From NCBI RefSeq assembly GCF_047553045.1, contig NZ_CP180208.1, forward strand, positions 186,001 to 250,000: 64,000 nucleotides of DNA, read 5' to 3'. Numbering within the stretch: position 1 is the first letter of the stretch; the number at the start of each line of letters is the position of its first letter. The notes below the pieces were generated by a model that worked only from the letters and a program-made list of their open reading frames with translations, was not told where the DNA came from and did no database searches. Of this stretch, positions 9,597 through 17,841 are shown in pieces. The stretch is from Sphingomonas_L flavalba_A (GTDB lineage Bacteria; Pseudomonadota; Alphaproteobacteria; Sphingomonadales; Sphingomonadaceae). The translations under genes and the position numbers were made by a program.

Positions 9597-9935
9597 ATGG
9601 CCATGATGAAACGCCCATCCCCCCGCCAGACGATCGCCGCGGCGCTGCTGCTCGCCATCGTCCCCGCCGCTGCCGTTGCCGGCAGCAAGTCCCACAAGTC
9701 GCACGAGCAGGTTCGCGATGCGCTTCGCCGTGGCGAAGTGCTGCCGCTGACCCGAATCATGGCGATCGCCCAGGCCAGCGCGCCCGGCCAGGTCATCAAG
9801 GTGGAGCTCGACGATGACGATGACCATCCGCGCCTGTTGATCTACGAAGTGAAAACGCTGTCGCCCAACGGACGGGTGATGGAGGTGGAGATCGACGCCC
9901 GCACCGGCAAGGTGCTGAAGGTCGAGGAGGACTGA
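9597..9935 (+). CDS. Small exported PepSY-domain protein
   Basis: This 112-residue protein has an N-terminal signal peptide (cleavage near AVAGS). It has one PepSY-like repeat at about residues 36-110, ending in VMEVEIDARTGKVLKVEED, the usual terminal beta-hairpin of that domain. Starts at 9597, 9603 and 9606 are all in frame; TAGG at 9591-9594 is better spaced for 9603. It stands 7 bases before a response regulator gene. PepSY-regulator-kinase triplets are common in proteobacteria, where the periplasmic PepSY protein is thought to tune the sensor or a peptidase. Its exact partner here is not visible. Confidence 0.82.
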   Translation: MAMMKRPSPRQTIAAALLLAIVPAAAVAGSKSHKSHEQVRDALRRGEVLPLTRIMAIAQASAPGQVIKVELDDDDDHPRLLIYEVKTLSPNGRVMEVEIDARTGKVLKVEED

Positions 9936-9942
9936 CCGCCGG

Positions 9943-10605
9943 ATGCGCGCCCTGGTCGTCGAGGATGAAGCCGCCGTCGCGGAAGACATCCGCGCCGCGC
10001 TCCATGCGGCCGGCTTCGTCGTCGACATCGCGCCGGACGGCCGCGATGCCTGGTTCGCCGGCGATGTCGAGGATTACGACATCGCCATCCTCGATCTTGG
10101 CCTGCCGCAACTCGACGGCCTTTCGGTGCTGAAACGCTGGCGGGCCGCCGACCGGCTGTTCCCGGTTATCATCGTCTCGGCGCGCGGCGACTGGACCGAA
10201 CGGGTCGAAGGGATCAACGCCGGCGCCGACGACTATCTCGGCAAGCCGTTCGAGATGGGCGAGTTGATCGCCCGGGTTCGCGGTCTGCTGCGCCGCGCCG
10301 CCGGGCGCGGGTCGAATGTGGTCGCCGTTGGCCCGCTGCGCATCGACAGCCAGCGGATGACGGCGGAACTGAACGGCGTGCCGGTCCGCCTGTCGCCGCT
10401 CGAATTTCGCCTGCTCGATTATCTGGCGCACAGCCCGGCCCGCGCCGTTTCCGCCATGGAACTGGCCGACCATCTCTACGGCGCCGCCGATACGACCGAT
10501 TCCAACGCGATCGAGGCGCTGGTCGCCCGGCTGCGCCGCAAGGTCGGCGCCGGGCTGGTCACCACCCGGCGCGGCTTCGGTTACATGCTCGGCGACGGCG
10601 GGTGA
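9943..10605 (+). CDS. OmpR/PhoB-family response regulator
   Basis: A 220-residue DNA-binding regulator. The receiver domain occupies residues 1-115 with phosphoacceptor Asp51 (AILDLGLP), acidic pocket Glu7/Asp8, switch Ser79 and Lys101. A winged-helix domain follows at about 125-218, ending TTRRGFGYML. Its last codons overlap the GTG start of the histidine kinase, so the two are translated as a pair. Sequence style (PhoP-like) together with the PhoQ-like kinase and a PepSY protein points to an envelope, metal or peptide signal. Targets are not known; the receptor gene at 7495-9516 is the nearest divergent candidate. Confidence 0.93.
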   Translation: MRALVVEDEAAVAEDIRAALHAAGFVVDIAPDGRDAWFAGDVEDYDIAILDLGLPQLDGLSVLKRWRAADRLFPVIIVSARGDWTERVEGINAGADDYLGKPFEMGELIARVRGLLRRAAGRGSNVVAVGPLRIDSQRMTAELNGVPVRLSPLEFRLLDYLAHSPARAVSAMELADHLYGAADTTDSNAIEALVARLRRKVGAGLVTTRRGFGYMLGDGG

Positions 10606-11930
10606 GGCTGCTCGCCTCGCTGCGCTGGCGGCTGCTCGCCGTTGGCACCGTCGCCATCGCCGCGGCGCTGGTCGCCGCCTGGCTGTTCATGACCGTGCTG
10701 TTCGAACACCATCTCGAACGCCGCCTCGCCGACGAATTGCAGCGCGACGGGCTGAAGGTCATTGCCGGCCTGTCGCTCGCCCCCGGCGGCGCGCTTCGGG
10801 CGCAGGACATGCCGACCGACGATCGCTTCGCTACCCCGGCGAGCGGCCTCTACTGGCAGGCGTCGAACGCCGCCGGCATCGTCCGCTCGCGCTCGCTGTG
10901 GGACCAGGCATTGCCCACCTCCTCCTCCGCCTCGCGGGAAAGGTGGAGCGAACGCCTTGCCCCCGGCCCGTTCGAACCCCGGCTGGTCATGCTCGAACGG
11001 CGGGTGGTGCTCGACGCCGGCAGCGATCCGGTGCTGGTCCAGATTGGCCAGAATGCGGACGCGCTGGCCACGGCCGGGCGGGAATTCGGGCGGGAACTGG
11101 CGATCTTCCTTGCCGTGCTGTGGCTGGCGCTGTCCGGCGCCGCCTGGGTACAGGTCACACTCGGGCTGCGGCCGCTCGCCCGCATCCGCCATGCGCTCGA
11201 CCGGCTGCGGCAAAGCCCGGCGGAACGACTGGCGGCGGAAGGGCCGTCGGAAGTGCAGCCGCTGGTCGACGCGATCAATGCGCTTGCCGACGCGCGCGAG
11301 GACGATGTGGAACGCGCCCGCCGCCGCGCCGCCGATCTCGCCCATGGGTTGAAAACGCCGCTCGCCGCGCTTGCCGCGCAAAGCCGCCGCGCGCGCGAAT
11401 CCGGCGCCACTGCTGCCGCCGACGGGCTGGACCGGGCGATTGCCGCCGTCCGTGCCGCGGTCGAGGGCGAACTGGCCCGCGCCCGCGTCGCCGGGGTTCG
11501 GCGCGGCCCCGGCCTGTCCTGCCCGGCGCGCGCCATCGCTGAACAGGTGGTCGCCGTGCTCGAACGGACCGAAAAGGGGGAAGGGCTGGCCTTCGCCGTC
11601 GCGGTGCCGGACGCGCTGCGTCTGCCGCTCGCGGCGGAAGACCTGACCGAACTGCTCGGCGCGGCGGCGGAGAACGCGGTGCGCTACGCGCGGCGGCGGG
11701 TGCGGATCGCCAGCGCCGAACGCCATCTGACGGTCGAGGATGACGGCCCGGGGCTGGACGAGGCGGCTGCGCGGGCGGCGCTGGAACGCGGCGCCCGCCT
11801 CGACGAAAACGGCGGGCAGGGCCTCGGCCTCGCCATTGTGCGCGATGTCGCGGTGGCGACCGGCGGCGCGATAACCTTGTCCCGCTCTACCCTTGGCGGA
11901 CTGTGCGTGACGATCGGCTGGCCGGAATAG
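10602..11930 (+). CDS. PhoQ-like sensor histidine kinase
   Basis: A 442-residue membrane kinase starting at GTG, overlapping the regulator stop by 4 bases. The first membrane helix is at about residues 11-33 and the second at about 166-187, enclosing a periplasmic sensor of roughly 130 residues. Then come a HAMP segment and the phosphoacceptor box DLAHGLKTPLAAL with His248. The ATP domain shows Asn358, the DGPG loop at 381-384 and GQGLGL at 405-410. The His-box resembles PhoQ-type kinases. It ends 28 bases from the convergent inositol monophosphatase gene. Confidence 0.92.
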   Translation: MRLLASLRWRLLAVGTVAIAAALVAAWLFMTVLFEHHLERRLADELQRDGLKVIAGLSLAPGGALRAQDMPTDDRFATPASGLYWQASNAAGIVRSRSLWDQALPTSSSASRERWSERLAPGPFEPRLVMLERRVVLDAGSDPVLVQIGQNADALATAGREFGRELAIFLAVLWLALSGAAWVQVTLGLRPLARIRHALDRLRQSPAERLAAEGPSEVQPLVDAINALADAREDDVERARRRAADLAHGLKTPLAALAAQSRRARESGATAAADGLDRAIAAVRAAVEGELARARVAGVRRGPGLSCPARAIAEQVVAVLERTEKGEGLAFAVAVPDALRLPLAAEDLTELLGAAAENAVRYARRRVRIASAERHLTVEDDGPGLDEAAARAALERGARLDENGGQGLGLAIVRDVAVATGGAITLSRSTLGGLCVTIGWPE

Positions 11931-11958
11931 CGGCCGCCTTCGCCGGCCTTCGCACCCG

Positions 11959-12753
11959 TTATCCCGCTCTGATCGCGTCGAGCAGTTCCGCCTGAATCTG
12001 CGGCGTCGTCGCCAGCACGGTGCCGCCGGACAGGTCGAGCGCGGTCCCGGCGGTATTGGTGACGACACCGCCCGCCTCGCGGACGATCACCACCCCGGCC
12101 GCCATGTCCCAGGCGCTGACGCTCTGCTCCCAATAGGCGTCGAACCGGCCGCAGGCGACATAGGCCATGTCGACCGCCCCGGCGCCCAGCCGGCGGATGC
12201 CGGCGACGCGCGGGGTCAGGCGTTCCATCTCGGTCACGAACTGCTGGTGGCGCGGCTTGCCGGCGAACGGGATGCCGACCGACAGGATCGCCTTCACCAT
12301 CTCGCTGCGCCGCGACACCTGGATGCGCTGGTCGTTCAGCCAGGCGCCGCCGCCGGTCTCGGCGCGGAAGGTTTCGTTCTGCGCCGGTACATGGGTGACG
12401 CCGGCGATGACCTCGCCGTCGCGGGCCAGCGCGATGTTGACCGCGAAGATCGGCAGGCCGATCAAGAAATTCGCCGTGCCGTCCAGCGGGTCGACGATCC
12501 AGACATGGCGCTTGTCGCGGCCCTCGCGCAGCCCGCCTTCCTCGCCCAGGAAACCGTAATCGGGCGCGGCCTGTTCCAGCATCGACCGCACCGTTTCCTC
12601 GGCGCGCAGGTCGGCCTCGGAAAACGGGTCCGCCGGGCCGTTCTTGTGGCGGACGTCAAGCCGGTCGATCGTCGCGAAATCGCGCATCAGCCCTTGTCCC
12701 GCCGCCTCGGCGGCGGCGACCATCGTTGCGATCAGGTCGGATCGGCCGGCCAT
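11959..12753 (-). CDS. Inositol monophosphatase family protein
   Basis: A cytoplasmic metal-dependent phosphatase of 264 residues, the expected length. All metal-site motifs are present: GEE at 70-72, DPLDGT at 88-93 and WDMAAG at 215-220. It is the last gene of the leftward inositol operon. The start shown is ATG 12753; a GTG at 12762 overlapping the mmsA stop (GTGA) is also possible. In most bacteria this family (SuhB, IMPase) cleaves inositol-1-phosphate and related compounds. Its place behind the inositol genes and in the same block as two phytases suggests that it finishes phytate dephosphorylation inside the cell. Ins(2)P, a common end product of histidine acid phytases, would be the substrate to test. 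Confidence 0.9.
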   Translation of the reverse strand: MAGRSDLIATMVAAAEAAGQGLMRDFATIDRLDVRHKNGPADPFSEADLRAEETVRSMLEQAAPDYGFLGEEGGLREGRDKRHVWIVDPLDGTANFLIGLPIFAVNIALARDGEVIAGVTHVPAQNETFRAETGGGAWLNDQRIQVSRRSEMVKAILSVGIPFAGKPRHQQFVTEMERLTPRVAGIRRLGAGAVDMAYVACGRFDAYWEQSVSAWDMAAGVVIVREAGGVVTNTAGTALDLSGGTVLATTPQIQAELLDAIRAG

Positions 12754-12758
12754 GTCCG

Positions 12759-14255
12759 TCACGCCATTGTCGGGATGACGAAGGCGTTCGACCCGTCGGG
12801 CGTGCCGTCGGGCCAGCGCTGCGTCACTGTCTTGACCTTGGTCCAGAAACGCACGCCGTCCATGCCGTACTGGTTGGTGTCGCCGAAGGCGGAACGCTTC
12901 CACCCGCCGAAGCTGTGGTAGGACACCGGCACCGGGATCGGCACGTTGACCCCGACCATGCCGACATTGACCCGCGCCGCGAATTCGCGGGCGGCATGGC
13001 CGTTGCGGGTGAAGATGGCGACGCCGTTGCCATATTGGTGGTCGCTCGGCAGCCGGAGCGCGGTCTCGAAATCGGGGGCGCGGACGATCTGCAGCACCGG
13101 CCCGAAAATCTCCTCGCGGTAGCTGCTCATCTCCGGCGTCACCCGGTCGAGCAGGGTCGGGCCGACGAAAAAGCCCTGCTCATGCCCCTGCAGGGTGAAA
13201 CCGCGCCCGTCGACGACCAGTTCGGCGCCCTCGTCGATCGCGGTCTGGACCCACGCCTCGATCCGCGCCTTGTGCGCGGCGTTGACCACCGGCCCGTAAT
13301 GGGCGTCGGCGTCGGTCGATATGCCGACCTTCAGCGCGGCGATCGCCGGAATCAGCCGCTCGCGCAGCCTGTCGGCGGTGTCCTCGCCCACCGGCACGAC
13401 CACCGGCAGCGCCATGCACCGCTCGCCGGCCGAACCGAACGCCGCGCCGCACAGGTCGTGGATCACCTGATCCAGGTCGGCGTCGGGCATGACGATGCCG
13501 TGGTTCTTGGCGCCGCCCATCGCCTGCACCCGCTTTCCGGCGGCGACGCCGCGATTGTAGACGTAATGCGCGATGTCGGACGACCCGACAAAGCTGACCG
13601 CCGCTATCGCCGGGTGGTCGAGGATCGCGTCGACCATCTCCTTGTCGCCGTGGACGACCTGCAGAATGCCTTCGGGCGCGCCCGCTTCCAGCATCAGTTC
13701 GGCCAGCCGCAGCGGCACCGACGGGTCGCGCTCGGACGGCTTCAGGATGAATGCATTGCCGACGGCAATGGCGATGCCGAACATCCACATCGGGATCATC
13801 GCCGGGAAATTGAACGGGGTGATGCCGGCAACCACGCCCAGCGGCTGGCGCATCGAATAGACGTCGATGCCGGGGCCGGCGCCTTCGGTATATTCGCCCT
13901 TCAGCGCCTGCGGGATGCCGCAGGCATATTCGATGACGTCCAGCCCGCGCTGCACGTCGCCGCGCGCGTCGGCCACCACCTTGCCGTGTTCGGACGACAG
14001 CAGCAGGGCCAGTTCCTCCATATGCGCCTCGACCAGTTCCTTGAACCGGAACATCACGCGGGCGCGGCGCTGCGGGTTGGTCCGCGCCCAGCCCGACTGG
14101 GCGGCGAGGGCGGCGGCAACCGCCTTGTCGAGCAGCGCGGCGTCGCCCAGCGGCACCTGCCGCGCGATCTGGCCGGTATTGGGGTCGAACACGTTGCTCT
14201 GGCGGCTGCCTTCCGAAGAATGCGTGCCGCCGACGAAATGTGAAACGATGGTCAT
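12759..14255 (-). CDS. iolA: Methylmalonate/malonate-semialdehyde dehydrogenase (acylating), IolA/MmsA
   Basis: This 498-residue aldehyde dehydrogenase converts malonate semialdehyde to acetyl-CoA, or methylmalonate semialdehyde to propionyl-CoA, using NAD and CoA. Family marks are TPFNFPAMIPMWMF at 146-159, SFVGSS at 221-226 and the catalytic Cys280 in GSAGERCMALPV, which is the MmsA-type motif. It lies between iolB (28-base gap) and the inositol monophosphatase (overlap or 5-base gap). In inositol catabolism it does the last step. The valine operon at 40.4-44.6 kb ends at mmsB without its own mmsA, so this enzyme may serve both pathways. Confidence 0.95.
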   Translation of the reverse strand: MTIVSHFVGGTHSSEGSRQSNVFDPNTGQIARQVPLGDAALLDKAVAAALAAQSGWARTNPQRRARVMFRFKELVEAHMEELALLLSSEHGKVVADARGDVQRGLDVIEYACGIPQALKGEYTEGAGPGIDVYSMRQPLGVVAGITPFNFPAMIPMWMFGIAIAVGNAFILKPSERDPSVPLRLAELMLEAGAPEGILQVVHGDKEMVDAILDHPAIAAVSFVGSSDIAHYVYNRGVAAGKRVQAMGGAKNHGIVMPDADLDQVIHDLCGAAFGSAGERCMALPVVVPVGEDTADRLRERLIPAIAALKVGISTDADAHYGPVVNAAHKARIEAWVQTAIDEGAELVVDGRGFTLQGHEQGFFVGPTLLDRVTPEMSSYREEIFGPVLQIVRAPDFETALRLPSDHQYGNGVAIFTRNGHAAREFAARVNVGMVGVNVPIPVPVSYHSFGGWKRSAFGDTNQYGMDGVRFWTKVKTVTQRWPDGTPDGSNAFVIPTMA

Positions 14256-14283
14256 GACAGGTCCTTGCTAAACACCAGTTGGT

Positions 14284-15087
14284 TCAATTCCGGGCGACGA
14301 TCCATGCATGGGCGGGATCGTTCTTGAAGATCCACTCGCGTTTCGGCCCGGCCATGACGTTCAGGTAATACAGGTCATAGCCGTGCGGTGCGCCGACCGG
14401 ATGATAGCCGCGCGGTGCCATCACAACATCCCCATCCTCCACGGTGATCGTCTCGTCAATGCTGCGGTCGTCGGTGTAAACCCGTTGAAAGGCAAAGCCC
14501 TGCGGCGGATTCAGCCGGTGGTAGTACGTCTCCTCCAGCGCGGTTTCCTCGCCGGGCACGTCGCGGTCGTGCTTGTGCGGCGGATAGCTCGACCAGTGGC
14601 CGCCCGGCGTGATCACCTCGACGACCAGCAGGCTGTCGGCCGGCTCGTCCTGCGGCAGGATGTTGCGGACGAAGCGCTGGTTGGTGGCCTCGCCGCGCAC
14701 CTCGCGGGTCATTGTCTCCGGCGCGATCAGCCGGGGCGCCCGGCCGGGCGTGCCCGGCGCGGTGCACACCGCCAGTTCGACCGCGTCGCGGGCCGTCACC
14801 CGATAGCGGGTTTCCGCCGGTACATAGACGGCGGCCGGCGCGACATCCTCGAACACGCTCGCCCGCCCGCCAATGCCGGGAAACGCGGCATCACCGGCGG
14901 CGATATCGGCGGTGCCGGACAGCACGACCAGACAGGCTTCGCGGTCGACGCCGCCGCCGGCCAGCATCTGCCCAGGCGTTAGCCGATGGACGCGGAAACC
15001 GACGCGGTCCCAGCCGGCGCTCTCCGGCGTCACCTCCAGCACGCAGCCGGTCGCGTCGGGGGCATGGGGGCGCACGCGCAGGGTCAT
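14284..15087 (-). CDS. iolB: 5-deoxy-glucuronate isomerase
   Basis: IolB isomerises 5-deoxy-D-glucuronate to 5-dehydro-2-deoxy-D-gluconate, the fourth step of myo-inositol breakdown. The 267-residue protein is a bicupin. Recognisable IolB segments are HWSSYPPHKHD, YYHRLNPPQGFAFQRVY and the C-terminal YHPVGAPHGYDLYYLNVMAGP. The start ATG at 15087 overlaps the iolE stop (ATGA), favouring it over an in-frame ATG at 15102. It is in the middle of the leftward iol operon. Confidence 0.95.
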   Translation of the reverse strand: MTLRVRPHAPDATGCVLEVTPESAGWDRVGFRVHRLTPGQMLAGGGVDREACLVVLSGTADIAAGDAAFPGIGGRASVFEDVAPAAVYVPAETRYRVTARDAVELAVCTAPGTPGRAPRLIAPETMTREVRGEATNQRFVRNILPQDEPADSLLVVEVITPGGHWSSYPPHKHDRDVPGEETALEETYYHRLNPPQGFAFQRVYTDDRSIDETITVEDGDVVMAPRGYHPVGAPHGYDLYYLNVMAGPKREWIFKNDPAHAWIVARN

Positions 15088-15989
15088 GCCGCCGCTCGCC
15101 ATGCCAGCCCGGCCTGGTCGGCGCAGCGTTCCAGCGTGCGCAGCCCGATCTCGCCGTAACGGCGGGGGTCGGCAATCGCCGGGTCCTGCTCCGCCTCGAC
15201 GATCACCCAGCCGTCATAGCCGATGTCGGCCAGCGCCCGCATCGCGTCGCCGTAATCGAGGTAGCCGTCGCCCGGCACGGTGAACATCCCGTCCAGCACC
15301 CCGTCCAGAAAACTGCCCTGCCGCCGTCCCAGCGCGCCGAACACCTCCGGCCGGATGTCTTTGCAATGGACGTGGGCGACGCGCTCGGGGTGGTCGCGGA
15401 TCAGCCGGAACGGGTCGATCCCGCCCAGCGCAGCATGGCCGGTGTCGACGGTCAGCCCGACGCTGGCGCCGGTTGCCTGTAGGAAAAGTTCCAGATCGCG
15501 CTGCCGCTCGACGACGGTGCCGAGATGATGGTGATAAGCTAGGCGCAAACCCGCCGCCGCGACATGGTCGGCCACCGCCGTCAGCCGCGCCCCGAACCGC
15601 TGCCAGTCGCCCGCCGCCAGCCGCGGTGTCGCGGCCAGCGGCCGGCTGCGGTCGCCGTGGATCGCGTTGCTCGTCTCGGCGATGATGAACACGGTGCAGC
15701 CCATCGCCTTCAGCAGCCTCAGGTGCGGCTGCAACGCGGCGATCTCCGCTTCGGCGGATCGGGTCAGCAGGCTGGCGCTGTACCAGCCGCCGACCAGTGC
15801 CAGGTCATGCCGGTCGAGTAGCGGCTTCAACACCGCCGGGTCGCGCGGGAACACGCCGCCCAGTTCGACACCGGTGAAGCCGATCGCCTGTGCGTCGGCC
15901 AGCACCGACTCCAGCGGCGTGCCGCCGCCCAGTTCCGGCATGTCGTCGTTGATCCATGCGATCGGGCTGACCCCGAATCTTATCGCCAT
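15084..15989 (-). CDS. iolE: 2-keto-myo-inositol dehydratase
   Basis: IolE removes water from 2-keto-myo-inositol (scyllo-inosose) to give 3D-(3,5/4)-trihydroxycyclohexane-1,2-dione. The 301-residue product is an AP-endonuclease-2-like TIM barrel. It starts with IRFGVSPIAWINDDMPELGG, a typical IolE N-terminus. It also shows YHHHLGTVVE, VDTGHAALGG and HVHCKDIRPE, which supply metal ligands, plus GYDGWVIVEAEQDP near the C-terminus. The ATG at 15989 lies 7 bases after the iolD stop. The gene overlaps iolB by 4 bases. Confidence 0.95.
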   Translation of the reverse strand: MAIRFGVSPIAWINDDMPELGGGTPLESVLADAQAIGFTGVELGGVFPRDPAVLKPLLDRHDLALVGGWYSASLLTRSAEAEIAALQPHLRLLKAMGCTVFIIAETSNAIHGDRSRPLAATPRLAAGDWQRFGARLTAVADHVAAAGLRLAYHHHLGTVVERQRDLELFLQATGASVGLTVDTGHAALGGIDPFRLIRDHPERVAHVHCKDIRPEVFGALGRRQGSFLDGVLDGMFTVPGDGYLDYGDAMRALADIGYDGWVIVEAEQDPAIADPRRYGEIGLRTLERCADQAGLAWRAAA

Positions 15990-15996
15990 GTCCGTC

Positions 15997-17841
15997 TCAC
16001 TTCCCCTCGTCCCGGCGCAGGTGCCGCTCATAGGCGGCGCGCGCCGTATTGACCGCTTCGCGCGCCGACACTTCCGGCACCGCGACGTCCCACCAGGCGC
16101 CGCCGGCCTCGGTGCTCGCCACCGGGTCGGTGTCGATGACGATGACGCTGCTGTGCGTGGCCGTCCGCGCCCGTTCCAGCGCCGCTTCCAGTTCGGCGAT
16201 CGACCCGACCTTCTCGGCATGGGCGCCAAGGCTGCGGGCGTGGCCGGCGAAGTCGATCTCGGCCAGTTGCGTGTGGCGGGTGTCGGCCAGCAGGTTGTTG
16301 AACGGCGCGCCGCCGGTCGCCGCCTGCAACCGGTTGATGCAGCCGAAGCCGCGATTGTCGAGCAGCACGACGATCAGCTTGATGCCCATCGCGACGGCGG
16401 TCGCCAGTTCCGAATTCAGCATCAGGTAGCTGCCGTCGCCGACCAGCACGTACACCTCGCGCTCCGGCGCCGCCATCTTCGCGCCCAGCCCGCCGGCGAT
16501 CTCGTAGCCCATGCACGAATAACCGTATTCGACGTGGTAGCCACCGGTCGCTCCGGTCGGCCACAGCTTGTGCAGCTCGCCGGGCAGGCCACCGGCCGCG
16601 CAGACGACAACCGCGTCCGGCGCCGCGCCGCGCGCCACCGCGCCGATCACCTGCGCGTCGGACGGCATTTCATTCCCGGCCGGCGCCGCCGTCACCGCTG
16701 CGGCGGCACGATCCCATTCGGCCCGCGCCGTCCGTGTGTCCGCCTGCCATGCCGCGCTCGCCGCGATCCCATCCGCCGCCCCGGCCAGCGCCAGCAGCAC
16801 CGCCCGCGCATCGCCGAAAACCGGCAGCGCGCCATGCTTGTGTGCGTCGAACGGTGCAACGTTGACCTGCGCCAGCCGGGGCGCGCCGTCGATCAGCGCG
16901 CGCGATCCGGTGGTGAAATCCTGCAACCGGGTGCCAAGCCCGACGATCAGGTCTGCTTCCGCCGCCGCGCGGTTGGCGGCGCTGCTGCCGGTCACGCCGA
17001 TGCTGCCCAGATTGTGCGGGTGGTCGTGGGGCAGGGTGCCCTTGCCCGCCTGCGTTTCGGCAAAGGGAATGCCGGTCGCCGTGACGAATGCATCCAGCGC
17101 CGCCTCACCCCCGGCGTAGCCGACACCGCCGCCGACGATCAGCAGCGGCCGCGCCGCCACGCGCAGCCTGTCGGCCAGCGCGGCAATGTCGGCGGGGTCC
17201 GGCATCACCACCCGGTGCCGCCAGCTGCGCGGCGCGAAGAATGCTTCGGGATAGGCAAAGGCTTCCGCCTGCACGTCCTGGCAGAACGCCAGGGTGACCG
17301 GCCCGCAATCGGCCGGGTCGGTCAGCGTTGCCATCGCGCGCGGCAGGGCGTCGAGCAACTGTTCCGGCCGCGTGATCCGGTCGAAATAGCGCGACACCGG
17401 CCGGAAACAGTCGTTGGCGGAAACGGTGCCGTCGCCGAAATCCTCGATCTGCTGCAACACCGGGTCGGGCCGGCGGCTTGCATAGACGTCGCCGGGCATC
17501 AGCAGCACCGGCAGGCGGTTGACATGGGCCAGGGCGGCGGCGGTCACCATGTTTGTCGCCCCCGGCCCGATCGACGTCGTGCACAGCATCGCCCGCCGCC
17601 GACGGTTCTGCTTGGCAAAGGCGATGGCGGCGTGGGCCATCCCCTGCTCGTTATGCGCACGCCAGGTCGGCAGGGTGTCGCGGGCGGCATAAAGCGCCTC
17701 GCCGATCCCGGCGACATTGCCGTGGCCGAAAATCGCCCAGGCGCCGGCAAAGAAGCGTACCGGGCCGTCGGGCAGGGGGACATACTGGTTGGCAAGCCAG
17801 GTCACCGCCGCCTGCGCTGCCGTCATCCGCCTGTCGGTCAT
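15997..17841 (-). CDS. iolD: 3D-(3,5/4)-trihydroxycyclohexane-1,2-dione hydrolase
   Basis: IolD is a thiamine-diphosphate enzyme that opens the inositol-derived ring to 5-deoxy-glucuronate. The 614-residue protein has the acetolactate-synthase layout. Its catalytic Glu is Glu65 in HNEQGM, the central domain is around residues 230-350, and the TPP/Mg motif starts GDGSY at 468-472 and ends at Asn496. The start ATG 17841 overlaps the iolC stop (ATGA). Length and motifs are normal for the family. Confidence 0.95.
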   Translation of the reverse strand: MTDRRMTAAQAAVTWLANQYVPLPDGPVRFFAGAWAIFGHGNVAGIGEALYAARDTLPTWRAHNEQGMAHAAIAFAKQNRRRRAMLCTTSIGPGATNMVTAAALAHVNRLPVLLMPGDVYASRRPDPVLQQIEDFGDGTVSANDCFRPVSRYFDRITRPEQLLDALPRAMATLTDPADCGPVTLAFCQDVQAEAFAYPEAFFAPRSWRHRVVMPDPADIAALADRLRVAARPLLIVGGGVGYAGGEAALDAFVTATGIPFAETQAGKGTLPHDHPHNLGSIGVTGSSAANRAAAEADLIVGLGTRLQDFTTGSRALIDGAPRLAQVNVAPFDAHKHGALPVFGDARAVLLALAGAADGIAASAAWQADTRTARAEWDRAAAAVTAAPAGNEMPSDAQVIGAVARGAAPDAVVVCAAGGLPGELHKLWPTGATGGYHVEYGYSCMGYEIAGGLGAKMAAPEREVYVLVGDGSYLMLNSELATAVAMGIKLIVVLLDNRGFGCINRLQAATGGAPFNNLLADTRHTQLAEIDFAGHARSLGAHAEKVGSIAELEAALERARTATHSSVIVIDTDPVASTEAGGAWWDVAVPEVSAREAVNTARAAYERHLRRDEGK

